Source of the DNA: Pithys albifrons albifrons
Lineage: Eukaryota; Chordata; Aves; Passeriformes; Thamnophilidae
Direction of reading: 5' to 3'
DNA length: 64,000 nucleotides
Assembly (NCBI RefSeq): GCF_047495875.1
Contig: NC_092466.1
Coordinates: 12,334,561-12,398,560 of the forward strand
Positions 27,771-40,200 of the stretch are shown here, in pieces (position 1 is the first letter of the stretch; each line of letters begins with the position of its first letter). The notes beneath the pieces are model-generated. The model was not told where the DNA came from. It saw only the letters and a list, made by a program, of their open reading frames with translations, and ran no database searches. Position numbers and translations under genes: made by a program.

Positions 27771-30700
27771 ATACATATCTGTAAATATATGTGCATATAT
27801 CTCCATATATATGTAAATACAAATGCAAATATGAATGGAAATGTATATATAAATATATGTATAAGTATCTTGCAATTGTTTTTTCTAGCCAAATTGCTAA
27901 TAAAAAATAGCTTCTGTTAAAGGTCTAGAATCATGTCCTCAATTATTTTGGATGTCAAGTACATTCAATTGAACTCTTGCTTAGAGCCAGAAATGCACAT
28001 GGACCAGATCAGAGAGGGAGGTAATAGGGGAAGCTGCAAAATTACTTGGCTTCTCCAAGAAGTCATTACTTGGCTTAAGAGACCTGAGAGACGATAGGAT
28101 TTAATCAAGTCCTAATTGTCTTGAATTTGAGGGTTATAAAGGATGGTGAAGGCCTCCATATAGATTGGAAAAGTCAAGTCAAATGTTTTATCTATCTCTC
28201 ATTAAGAGAGAAGAGACTGGGGTTGATTGCTAGGAATTATAGAAGTCCTGGCACTCTATTGCTTTCATTCCAAACTTATACTGATGTCTTGACTTCTGGG
28301 ATGTTGGGTCATTGCAATTGGGTTTTTTGGCTAAGCAAAAGCAAAATCGTATAATGACCAGCATGTGGATGAAAAATGAAGTAAAAAGTGTCCACAGTGA
28401 GGAGACAAAAAGGGAGAGATAGTGTGGCAGATGGAAACCAGTAAGGAGATGATGACATGAAATAATGGAAAGATTAAATGCATCCCCAGCCAGTTAAATT
28501 TCCTCTGAAATGTCAGCATCTTTATGAGACTTCAGTGAACAAAGAGACTGAGTTCAGCCAGAGAGCTGTCAGAAAAAGTTTTTCTTAAAACACAAGATTT
28601 TTAAAGCTAGACTAAGAATCAGATTGACTTTCTGCTTGTCACTACGTAAGAAGTACCAGCAACTTCTGTGGCAGAATATGGGACAGACAGGTACAGTAAG
28701 GGTTTCTTTTCCTATTGAGTTGATTTCTGACCCATAAAAGCAGGTCTTCAGGGTTGTCTTAACCCTTCTCTATTTTGATAGTTTCTCATTCTGTTTATAA
28801 AATTTCTAAATCTAATACATAGCATGCAACCTATAATTCCCTATTCCCTTCTCTAATTCTTAAATAGAAATAGGCATTAAAGGTAAATATGTTTCTTGCC
28901 CAAACTATACACTTCACCTCCATATACCTCCCTGGGAAGCAGAGGTCATGGTGAATCCTGCCCCTGTAACCACCTTGGAGACATCCACTGGACCCCACTC
29001 CATGAGTAGCTAGGACTCTCAGACAGTGTCTGCTTCTCCTTGTTTTTTTCCCAGGACTAGAACAACCTTGTACCCCTAGAAGATATGCTAGTAATTTCCC
29101 CTAAAAGCAAGCTCTTCTGCCTGATTTAAAAATACACATCTACTTAGTCTGATAATACAAAAGAGTTAAGAAGCTGTTTTCAGACTGAATGTTGCCCTAA
29201 ATCCATGGGTGCTGCCACTTCACTGACAGGAATGAAGAAGAGTGAGTTTACTCCACCTCAATGTCCAGATTATGAGAGATCTGAAAATCTTACCAGCTGG
29301 GTTTTTTTCATGGCACACTTCACTCATAAATTCTCCATAATGACAGTTTGCATGTATACAGCCCCTAGCACCAACATTACCTCTTGGTTGTTTAATACAA
29401 ATCCTTTGAAAGCTGATTTGATAAGAAATAAAGGGGGAAACAATATTTTCTGAATCCTCAATGTGGATTGTGATGGTGGCAAATGCCCAGATAGTGTGGT
29501 CTTTTTAGCTGATAGAAAGGATTTACTCTCCTATAAGCTGATAGAGAAGGATTGTATTATTTTCTCTGCTTTGAATGAATGTTGGTGGATTTTTAGAATG
29601 ATGAGGAATGGATTTAAATATAAAGGGATGGAGGGAGGTTGAGTATCTCAGCCAGATTTGTCTGGAAATACAAAGTTGAAGCACCTGGAAACACAAACTG
29701 GAAGCCTTTTAAGCACCAATCATGGTAGAACACCAAAAAATGTGGGGAAAATTCTCTCGCTAAGCTGGACTGTACTACGCAGAGGGCAAAGAGTCTGTAT
29801 TCCCATGCAGTTCCTGTGTAAGACTGAGTGCCCTGACCCCTTTAAGCTAAACAGTTGAGGCGATGAGTCCTCATAGAGATGAGAGGAGAGAGAACTGGAG
29901 ACTCAGTAGACCTGTCACCTTTCATAGCACTTTAAGTCATAGACTGTGCTTTGCATATAGGACTCTGAAGCTGCCATAGAGGCAAAAAAACTTTCTTAGA
30001 ATTTCTTAGAATTTTTGTGCTAGGTTTAGCAACTAGAATATAGAGAGAGGTGCAGTATGGAGGGGGAAGAGTTTTCAAGTGTTAAATGACTGCGTTTCCC
30101 ATTTTCCTCTCTTGAATACAGCCATTTGTCTTAATGCTACTTTAATGGATGCTGTTACAGAACTGCAATAGTAGTCTCATTGAAGCAAAAAAAAAAAATT
30201 GCAACCCATCTGTTTGCACAGAGTAAACCCCTTGCCCTGACCTGTAGGATGGAGAGAGCAGTACAATTCTGTTCTCTAGCCCAGGGCTGACCTGCAACAG
30301 AGAGAACTGGAAATTATAAGATGGATCAACAAAAGGTTACTTAGAAACTTTAAAAGTTTCCATTTACTTTTCCCCCTTTCCAAGCTAATATCCCCTTTCA
30401 CAAATGGTCTTAGTTCCTTTCTTTGTCAGGGTATGTACCTATGACTTAGCCAAAGGGACTTGACTCTGCTCCATATTCAAACTATTTGAACCAAAGGCAC
30501 TTCCAGCTCAGTATTGAGCCAATTGACCATTCTGTCAATCATCAAAAGTGGAATCTGAAGGAAAGTTTATTGTGACTAAATCTCATAATATCTTACCTTC
30601 ACGTTATCATTAGTTGGGCAACAGCAAGCAAGCATTTGCACTTTCTATGGTGCAGTTAAATTCTTAAAAGTATAAGCAACCTCCATGACACTACTGCACT

Positions 30701-33700
30701 TTACAGGGCCCGAGAGGTATGTTAAGGTATCTGCAGTCAGCTGATGGGTGGTAACTTGCTGTGCCATCATAAAATGAACATCAGGGCTGCAGTTAGGTAC
30801 CACTTTAAATACTGATGCTCAAGACAGGAATGGGAACACAATATTATGGAATAAAAATCTTCCCCCGATCCAGTCACTTTTTATTACAGCAGCTGCAATA
30901 GCACAGCTGGGACCAGAATAGCAGCCCGATTAAGATGAAAAATGGTTTGCTGGAAGAGTCCCATTACCTGCAGTTGTCAGGAAGTGGTGACTGCATTCAT
31001 GGATCTTCTCCTACCACTGAAAGGTTTTCTTAATCTGCAATACCAAGGAGTGCTAAACTATCTAAAATTCTGGGGAGACCCTGAGTTCAGGATGGTTCAG
31101 ATTCAAAATTTTGTTTTGGTGCTAAGCCAAGAAATGTAATTCCTAAGTAATTTTCCTTTCAGGGCCTGATCATCATAAAACACTGAAATAATTAGATAGC
31201 CTGGCTTAGTCTTCTGTCCTCAGTTTTATTTATATTGCTAGTTAATGCATTGGTAGTTGTCTTTTTTTCTCTTTTTAATTTTTTTTTTATTTTTGTGCAC
31301 AATGAAATCCTCACAGGTGGACAGAAGCATCCTTGCTTATGCCAAATATTCTTCTGCATTATAGATTTTGCATAGATTTCAGTCTGAATGAAAACTTACT
31401 GGGAGCTGATTGTGAGTTTGTGCCCCAGCAGATTTCTTAAACAGGGAGTCAAATACAGAGCCCCCCTGCCTTTGTTTCTGCCTAGTGCCTTTCAGAATAT
31501 GGTGCAGTTTCTTTAAATAAGTTTGCCAACACATATTCATCTAGAAACCTTGGCTTGCTGAAGCAACTTGTAACAATTCAGAACAGTTAAATGGCCATGG
31601 GCTAAGTGAGAAAGATCAAGACGCCTTTAAACTACATGGGTAGAAATGAGAAATAATATTGCCAGCAGAGATGCCATTTCTTGTTTTCAGGAATTATCTT
31701 CTACAGGGTTTGTTGCTGCAGTTATCAGGCCAGATTCTGATTTTTCTTTGAATGTCAAAGGGAAAAAGTGTGAGAGAGATCAGAAGGTGGTGATGTGCAC
31801 AGTTTATTTGAGAGTATCTTTTCCATTATTTTCTCCCCTGTGTGTAGTAAGTTAATTTAGCCATCAAGTTTTTAATAGGCTTTAGGAAACTGGACACTGA
31901 AACCAAACCGAACATCAGCAGAGCAGATTTTATAAATGCCTTGCAGTTTGTCTGGGCCAGAGCCAGAAGAATGGCTGCTTTGGATTAAGCAAGAGCAGCA
32001 CATTAGCTGAAGCAAATAACTCTATTTGGGCCACCCCAGTGCTGAAATAAGTAGTTTAAGGGCAGTTGAAATATCTTCTCTGTTGAATAAAGGCCTGCAG
32101 TAAGATTCCTCTTGTATAGTTGTGTGGTTTAAAACCATAATGGACTACTACAACTAATATATGTAAAACAGGCATTTCTATTTTTTGTGGAAAACTCTTT
32201 ACTGATTCTAGTTCTTATGGCTGTAGAACTTTCTAGGCACTCAGTTTTGATTTAGACACTGTAGACACAGTAGAAAGTTGCTGTATTTCCTCTGTCAATT
32301 GATCTACCAGTTAGACACCTTCACCATAAAAATCAGTAATTTAATCCTAGTCTAAACTTCTGTTTGCTGGATCTACCAACTGGAACTCATTGTGCTTTTC
32401 TGCAATAGATGATTCTGTTCTACTTTCTTTGCATACTAGAACCCCTTCTCCATGCATGTGTGAAAGACTCCAATATCACTGTTATGCTGCTCATAAGGTT
32501 AAGGGCTTTGTTATAGCCAGGTTGATGTCGCATGAGGTAAGTGACAACACAGTCCTACTATTGTAAACACTACCCCAACCAAAAACTTCTTTCATTTTGT
32601 ACAGCAAGGGAACAAAACCCTCAGTACAGTTTACTGTCCAGTGGAACTCTAGGATATTCAAACTACAATCCAAGTTTTTCAAAGTTATTGTTGCTGCACT
32701 TTCCAGTTCCATAGGAAAAATCAAAGCAAAACAAGATTGGTACTATGATATTTGTCCTCAAGAGATCATTCTCTCCAGGATTTGTCCTCACCGCACATAG
32801 TGGTATGTGTGTGCAAAGCTCCTCTTCCTCATTGATGCACTTCAAGGCCTACAGTGCTAAACTAGTTTGTTCCTAGTTAATGTAGAAATACTCTGCTGGC
32901 TTTAGCTTTACCCAAGAATTTAGAGAACACACTTACTTTAAAGTTTTATTCAAACAAAAGGGAAAAGAAAAGACACTTGGCTAGGACTATAAGTTGCTGG
33001 ACAATGCAGTAGTAGATAAGTTGAAGTTTTAATATTCACAGGTCCCAGAAACAGGGACACCTTTACTGCATTGAGGCTGTAGTAAGTTTGTTCCATACAG
33101 CTATAAGTCCGATGGATGTACTTGCTTTTATATCTAAGCTCTTTCCTGAAGAAGTGTTCGATTAACAAAAAAAAAAAAATTAGAAAAAGGAAAAAAAAAC
33201 AGGAACTGCCAAGAAAGCCATTACTGTAATGTATTAAATGCACTTTTCTGAGTCAACTGAAGTTGCAGAGGTTTCCATGTCTCTACCAGAAACAGGTCTG
33301 AAAAATAGTTAAATCTAACAAATGAAACCTCTGAGAGAACTCACTTGATTCAAGGAATCAAAGCTTCCAATAAATACATAATACATAATATGTAGAGTTC
33401 AGTTCTAGCAGATATTTGGGGCTTTCCCTTCATTGTTCAATCTTGACAGAAAGATGAGGTATTCTGCTCCAACTTTGCCAAAAAAATAAAAGGAAAAAAA
33501 AAAGCTAGTATAGACTCTTCTGAGATTCTGAAATTACCTTTTATTTAAGAAAATATTTTCTATGCTTGGCTCAAAAATCTCCTAGTTTTCACAGAAGCTT
33601 CATGGCTCTGGACAGAACACTACTAGGCTGATCTTTCCATGAATTTTCTGACTTAATGCAGGATTGCCACACAAAACTTCAGACCTGGAAAGTTTTGAGT

Positions 33701-34564
33701 TATATTCTTAAGCACAAACTCAAGTTGCTTTCAGCAAAAATATCCAGTCTTATTCAAATTAAATTTGAACATATAAAACTGTGGCATGATGCTTAGGAAA
33801 CAAATTTCAAAGCTGTTACATGTTTCATATTTTAATAAACCTACCTTTACTTTGAGCTTGAAATAAAACTAGCCCTCCTCTGACAGATGGATCCATGAAC
33901 CTACAGAGCTCTGTAAAAGTTCTGCAACGGACTTGAATTTCACAGCTTTCTTCTACATTTAAAAGAAGATTCCAAATTCAGATTCATCCTTCAAGCCAAG
34001 TTCCTGCCTAAGTTGGTGAATATGTAAGTCTAGATCTGCACTTCATGATCTCATAATCTAAATCTATTTCCTAATTTAAAACATGAACTTTACCATGTCA
34101 TAATCTATGCATTGATAGAAAATGATGAGTGGTTTTGTAGTTAATTGCCTGTCAAGTCTTTTAAAAGGGAAACAGAGGATCCATGTTTAAAGTATATTAA
34201 ATGACTTGGTCACATCTGTTAATTTGGTCTCTCAACTGGAAAATCTTTCATCCTGTGGTGCAAACTCCCTTTTAAACCAAACCACCTGCTCCATTCATTT
34301 TGTTGGCAAGAGGAAAGGGCTCATCTTTCATGATGACTTCCTGCTGTGGTAACCATTTTCTGCAGGACACTCCCATTTTTCTTGAGATGTTTCTCTTCTA
34401 TCTTTAACAGTTCAGCCAAGGCCCAAGACCATTTACCTTGTTGAGCTACTTGCCTTCTTGGTAGGAGAACATCAGTAATCTACCACTCCTGCAATTTTTT
34501 ATCTATGACTTTGCTGAGTCCTTGGTTACTAAATGGAGAGTTATGAAAAATGTCTACCTACTGA

Positions 34565-34588
34565 CACCATGCAATTCACCATGCAATT
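34565..34588. repeat. 12-bp direct tandem duplication
   Basis: CACCATGCAATT occurs twice back to back with no mismatch. Confidence 0.9.
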
Positions 34589-35565
34589 CCCATCAGACCC
34601 TTTCCAAGGGAAAGGGAGGGAGGTGCTATGCAATCATAGAAGAAGAAACACTGGGACATTGTAAAACACGTAGGGGACCAACGTAGCTATTCCCATTAAA
34701 ATACATTCCTGCTGCAGAATGACATAATCCTACATAGACAATAAAAGCACTCTATTTTCTCATACCATGATAATGGAATATTATGAGGGGACTGAACTTG
34801 TGACTGTAAGATAAGAGACATGTGCTTACATGAATCAAAGTAGTGCACAAATGTTCCTAAGTTGTTCCTGTTTATGGCTGTTCATATTTCATTTTTCAGT
34901 CACTAGAACGTAGAAGAGAGGGTGAACTGTTGATATGGATCACATGAGTTTGCACCATCTACTTACCCTTTCTTTTCACTTCCAATCTCTACTCTATGAC
35001 TGAACTCATTCTCCTATTTGCTTTTGAGCCGTCTTTGATACATTCTTTGAAACCATCCCATAGGCTCACTCAGACCCTTTTCTTACTGTAGTCCAGTCTC
35101 TGATGTAGTGCAGTTGCTTTTCAGTCCTACAAGAGATTCAGGTTCAAATCTACTCAGGATAGTTCAGACTTACTGACTGTAGTTCGAGCTGTTTTCTCTT
35201 CATGGCCGTGAAACTTGAAGAACTTTTTGACTTGATGGGCATCAGGATTAGGTTAGTCCAGGGTTGGTTCAGAGTGTTAAAGTCAGCTTGGTCTCTGTGA
35301 GAATGCATTATTATTACTCTGTCAAGGAAAGAATATTTAACTGTCCAGACAGATACTTAACTGCCTGAGTAAATAAAATAATGGAAATTGTGAATTGCAA
35401 AATGAGTTGTGAAGACTTTCAGAAAGACAAAGCTGACAGGGGGAAATAAAGAAAAGAAGATGGGACAGGTTTGAAGGGTCTTTGATCTCTGCAAAGTGTG
35501 GGGGAACAATATCTAACTTCTCATCCAGCAGACTGACTTTACCATTTCGCTTCTTCCAGTATAGA

Positions 35566-35996
35566 ACAAAATGGAATCATTAAGGTTGGAAAAAAACATC
35601 TAAAATCATCAAATCCAACTGTTAATGAAGCACCACCATGTTCACCACTAAACCGTGTCCCCAAGTGTCACATCCACATGCCTTTTGAATGCTTCCAGGG
35701 ATGCTGATTCCACCACTTCCCTGGACAGCCAGCTCTGATGCCTGAACACCCTTTCAGTGAAGAAACTTTTCCTAATACCCTAATCTAAACCTTGCCTGGT
35801 GCAACTTGAGGCTATTTCCTCTGGTCCTATCACTTGTTACCTCAAAGAAGAGGCTGACCTCCACGTCATTACAACCTTCTTTCAGGTCATTGTAGAGAGT
35901 TACATGGTTTCATCTGAGCATCCTTTTCTCCAGGCTAACCAATCCCAGTTCCCTCAGCTGCTCCTCATGAGACTTGTGCACCAGACCCTTCACACA
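35566..35996 (-). mobile_element. CR1 LINE, 5'-truncated copy, minus strand (about 0.43 kb)
   Basis: The left edge reads AATGGAATCATTAAGGTTGG then AAATCATCAAATCCAACTG, the reverse complement of the typical avian CR1 3' end. It continues with CACCACTAAACCGTGTCCCC, AAGTGTCACATCCACATGCC, CACTTCCCTGGACAGCC, AACACCCTTTCAGTGAAG, AACTTTTCCTAATACCC and CTTTTCTCCAGGCTAACC, all in CR1 order. Similarity fades after CACCAGACCCTTCAC. The copy is 5'-truncated and has no coding capacity. Divergence is moderate, lower than in the 10.4 kb relic. Confidence 0.92.
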
Positions 35997-36925
35997 GATG
36001 TGTTCAGTGCATGCATGCACCTGTCTATCTGACCTGGATAAGACAGCTCTGGAATCATCAAAATGGCTTCAAAGATGTTCCATTCCAGCCTTGCCTCTGC
36101 ATCTTCAGGCAATCAGCATTCAGGAGAGCCACGTCTGCTTCTGGCAGACCTGACCTGTTTAATTTACACAGCTATGAAGATCTAATGAGACATTTCAGAA
36201 AGTCACTAATACCATGGGGTATTCCTGTTGTCACAAGGCATTTTGATTTGCTAACATGATGTTGCAGTGCAGATTACAGTTCTCTGCACCCCATTAACAT
36301 CTGAATGGGATAAGAGAGCCAGGTTCAGGTGGTCACCAGGGGCTTCCTGTCCTGGCCCTGACTCTGCTGTCCTAGTTAATCGCTACAGACAAGCTTGAAA
36401 CCCAAGAGCATGTTTGCAGTTCTCTAATAACCTACTTTGAGTTTGAAACTGGTTACAAAGAAATCCAAGTTTAAAAACACCCCAGACAACAGCAGCACCA
36501 GATAAAAGTTGAGTTTGAGTACTTAAACTGTAATGTTTTCTGTTCTCCATGAAGGACTTTCTGTCTAATTTTCTTCTGTTTTTTGCATTCATGGCTTATC
36601 TCCAACACACATCCCATTACATCCTATTATTCCAGTTCCACATATAACATCCCAACCTTTTTTTCTCTAGCCTAACTCAGATTTTTGTCCTCTTGTGAGC
36701 AAATAACCTGGAAAGATATTATGAAATCTAGCAAAAGAGATGGAGAAAATAGTTTCAGTAATGTAGGCATGTGTTGGGGGAACAGTGACAGTTCAGGATT
36801 AGATTCAGCTAAGAAGTTCAGTCTGATTGTAGCTTTTTTCCTCTACAAGCTGCCCTTTGAGAAACAGTCTCATTTTGTCAGATACCCAGAAATTTGGCAC
36901 ATGAAATTCAATTATCAGACTACAT
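35997..36925. other. Unassigned DNA between CR1 and SINE
   Basis: Short ORFs of about 70-82 codons occur but resemble nothing known. I see no repeat family. Confidence 0.5.
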
Positions 36926-36935
36926 AATATGTATC
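36926..36935. repeat. Target-site duplication, left copy (SINE 1)
   Basis: AATATGTATC lies directly before the SINE head and is repeated exactly at 37244-37253 directly after its tail. Confidence 0.88.
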
Positions 36936-37243
36936 GGGCAGTTAAGTGCCACCCTGAAACCCGATCCCATCAGATCTCGGAAGCAGAGCCAGGCCAACCC
37001 CAGCTAGTAATTGGATAGGAGACCTCCTGGGAATACCAGGGGCTGTAGGTTCTAGTCCTGAGGACTTACTGCCACAGTCCAAGCTCACTCAGCTGTGGCA
37101 GATGAACCTTAAGAGTTAAAGGGTGGGGACAGTTTCATGCACACTGTGCTCACCTAAAAAATCCACTGCGCAGGCTCGAAGGACACACCCACGTGGCTGG
37201 AGACCTTCCCAAATCTTTTTTCGTGAAACCTTGCCTAGCCATC
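36936..37243 (+). mobile_element. 5S rRNA-derived SINE, full length, copy 1
   Basis: Positions 36936-37050 align from end to end with vertebrate 5S rRNA. GCCACCCTGAA, CCCGATC, CAGATCTCGGAAGC, GGATAGGAGACCTCCTGGGAATACC and GGGCTGTAGG-type blocks occur in 5S order. The remaining body of about 190 bp is not 5S. It includes TCTAGTCCTGAGGACT, GTCCAAGCTCACTC, GTGGCAGATGAACCT, CCTAAAAAATCCACTGCGCA and CCCACGTGG, ending near TTCGTGAAACC. The element sits between perfect 10-bp direct repeats, so it is a complete retroposed insertion. The 5S internal promoter is mutated here (AAGCAGAGCCAGG where functional genes have AAGCTAAGCAGGG), so transcription is unlikely. It is a SINE3-like design. The class is well supported; the family name is not known to me. 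Confidence 0.93.
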
Positions 37244-37253
37244 AATATGTATC
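37244..37253. repeat. Target-site duplication, right copy (SINE 1)
   Basis: Exact 10-bp match to 36926-36935, immediately after the SINE 3' end. Confidence 0.88.
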
Positions 37254-40200
37254 ATTAGGAAATAGTCATGAATGGAAATGGAACGTATATGTTTAATGTA
37301 CAGTCATGTGATGGCTGCTATACTGTCATGTGGGGAATGTCTCTTGACAGCATAGCCAAGCACCCATGTGCCAGAGATCTCATGGTAGAGGGCTTTGGAG
37401 ACAGTTAGGTTTGGGGAAGTGCCCTCAAACAGTGTACTCAACCTATAATAACAGAGGAGTTTTCTTCAGATACCTTCCAAAAGGGTTGGGAATCTTGCAG
37501 TTGAAATCCCAGAAGAAAGATTAACATCAGAGCTCCGCAAACATGTGATGGGAGAAAGCAAAACAAGAGGGCCCATTCGAGGCAGTTGTTCTCAGAACAG
37601 GCCTGAGATGTGGATGAAGAGCCTGATCTGAACAAAGCACCACTGACCAAACTTCCCTTCCTGAAGTGCAAACAGTGCACTTTGTGCTCTCACCTTCTTC
37701 CCTTGAGACTTGCTGGGAATGAGGCAACCTTCAGATGTGACGTCAAGATAGACAGAGATATGTTAGGATTGCTTCATTACAGCTGCTCAGCATATTGAGA
37801 TGGAGCTCACACTCTTTCTGGTTATAGATGCCATTGTGACACAATAAGTTTTGCAACTCATGTATGTGTGTTACAAACACACATAAGGGTATGATGTGTA
37901 ATACAAAAGACAGAAAACCGTTGAATTACAGATTTTTTTTTAATCCTAGTATAGAGAAGTGTTAGGAAAGAGGGAGTGATACCCATAAAATGAAAATTCT
38001 GAGAAGAATTTCTTTTATTCAAGTTGGAACTCTTTGCCTTCCTTCCCTACTCTTCACCAAATTTAAATAGCCAAAGTAGTACAGTGTGCAGTATATCTAT
38101 TGCAGAGAAGAAATCTTTAAATAAATACATCATTTGTGACTTTTTAGCAAAACAAAATATGTTTGTCCTTTTGGAATGATCTGTTCTGTTTCAAAACATT
38201 TTCTGACACAGGACAGTAATTCTTGTGTCTGAATGACAGAATGCCAGAAATCAACAAAATAATAACTAATCAAAATGTTATTGTTATTCTTAAAACCCCT
38301 TATTCTTAATTTTGAGTGAAAAATCTAAGGAATTATACTTTCTTGGATTTATGACTTGCAACTTCGTTCTGAATCAAAAACCTCACACTTCTTTTTTTTG
38401 AAAATGGTCATTCCCTTTCTAGAGAGTGTGACTACCACCATTCTTCTGAGCAAGGTAAGACTAGTGGAGGACCACAGAATTTAGTCTGTTCTTCTAACAC
38501 ACATGCAAAATACACATTTGTATTTCTTTTATCCTAGTGCATGCTTCCTATGGTCTGCTATGCCAAGACATTTCTCTGACCAGTGTCTGATGGAATTATT
38601 TAAATGGGTGTAAAATTATCATATCACCAAATTTCTTGACATCTTAGTTTTGCTTACTGTCACACTCTTGGCTCATTCAAAGAGAGAGCAATCTGGAAGT
38701 TGAAATTTAAGGAGGTGCATTGTGCTGTTTCTGGTTTAATTAAGCCATTAAGATTTTTTTTTTAGGTGTTTAAACACCGGGAATCTGAATGCATAATTCA
38801 ACACGCACACTGCTTTGCACTTCTCTTGTTCTGAGGTGTAACAGCTTGGGAAGAGGGAGATAGCTGTGAGGACATCCTGTAGAGTCAAACCGAGACAGTC
38901 CCTAATTTACATTGTGGCCTCAGAGATGAAATAATTAGATTTTTCTAACTTTAAATTGGCAATAACCTCCTAGACCCATGCTGGGCATACACACCATGTT
39001 TGGCGTGGAACTTGCACTATGGAGCAGGAGGTATTGATTTGATGGCTCAGGGAGATTATCTGTAGCCTCATGAAAATTAAGGGAAGTGGGGGAGTATGGG
39101 CTGTTATTAACTGCTCTGTTGGGAAGTACTGAAGTGACCTTTGTGTCTTTAGGACTGTAGTGCATCAGCTGTTTTCATAGCATTGGCAAAGCCAGTGATG
39201 AAGTTGTAGCTTTCTCCAAGTACAGGTCACAGCTGATAATGTGCAAAACTGAGTGGGAGGTAGAAGATATTTCCCTTTGCCTGACTAAGGACAAACCAGG
39301 ACAAATGTGTATGTGTGCACATCCACGTGTGTGTTTGTGTGGAAAGGATGAGCAATATTAAGTCAGTGTAAAAACATGCTATGTCTTCTTTTCTACCAAA
39401 ATATAAATGCCAACAATTATACTTCTTTTGGTTTAAAAGTTTTCCATTTCCATGATAATCAAAACTTCATTCCTGACAATGTGAAGAAGAGCAAAGCAGG
39501 TAAAAGTCTAGCTTTTCCTCTACCATCTTTGTGTGTTGCTTGGAAGCAATAGGAAGTTTGCTCAATAGAACCCTTTTTTCTCCCCTGAAGTCTTTGATCT
39601 GGAAGGTTAACATAAAAGATAAAGCAAAAAGCACTCACTTCATCAATAGTAAGGCATGCAAAAGTGATATCTTCTTTTTAGAAGTTAACACATGATTTTC
39701 TCCACTGTTTTCTGGGAAAGTTCAAAAACTAAAAGACATCTGCTGAAATATCATATAGCTTCTATTTTTGGTAGAATACAAGGAAACCGGTTGTAATTCT
39801 GTTATGAAGGAAGACTACAACTGGTACATTGGTGACATCTTAACTCATGGCTGACTTCCAGTCAGAACAGGCCTATGCTATCTTCTGATTTTATTTTTTT
39901 TTAATTTTCCCTCCTAATTTCCCCTTAAAGTTCCAGCCAAATTAGAAAAACAACGTTTCAGGTTTAGACAAGAAAAAAATCAGCTAATGACAGTATTTCT
40001 TTATTTTCAATTACTTAAGACTTCTGGTTTTCAAATCAGCTGAAGCACTTTGGTTTTTAGTCCCCTTCCCATTACTAGAATCTGACAAGCTTGCAGTGAA
40101 AATGCAGACTGGGCAGCAATCGATTTCTGCTAATGGTCACTATACTAATGAAAAATCTCTGATTTTATTCTACCTATTTATGCCAAATTAAATCACCACT

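Larger units (their letters stand above)
24446..35565. other. About 11 kb with no recognised gene
   Basis: No ORF exceeds 97 codons and none resembles a known family. The only structured element I can support is the (AT)n microsatellite near 27.7 kb, plus short A- and T-runs (30189, 31262, 33167, 33190) and a 12-bp tandem duplication at 34565. Confidence 0.6.

Noticed and set aside
27643..27920. Three ORFs of 61-81 codons on both strands encoding IYIYIY-type peptides
   Set aside because: They are translations of the (AT)n microsatellite in different frames.
35141..35160. GGTTCAAATC resembling a tRNA B box
   Set aside because: There is no box A at the proper distance and no acceptor-stem pairing.
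36936..37050. Possible genuine 5S rRNA gene
   Set aside because: The internal control region is mutated, there is no pol III terminator at the 5S end, and the sequence runs into the same non-5S body as the second copy, all inside target-site duplications. It is a SINE head.
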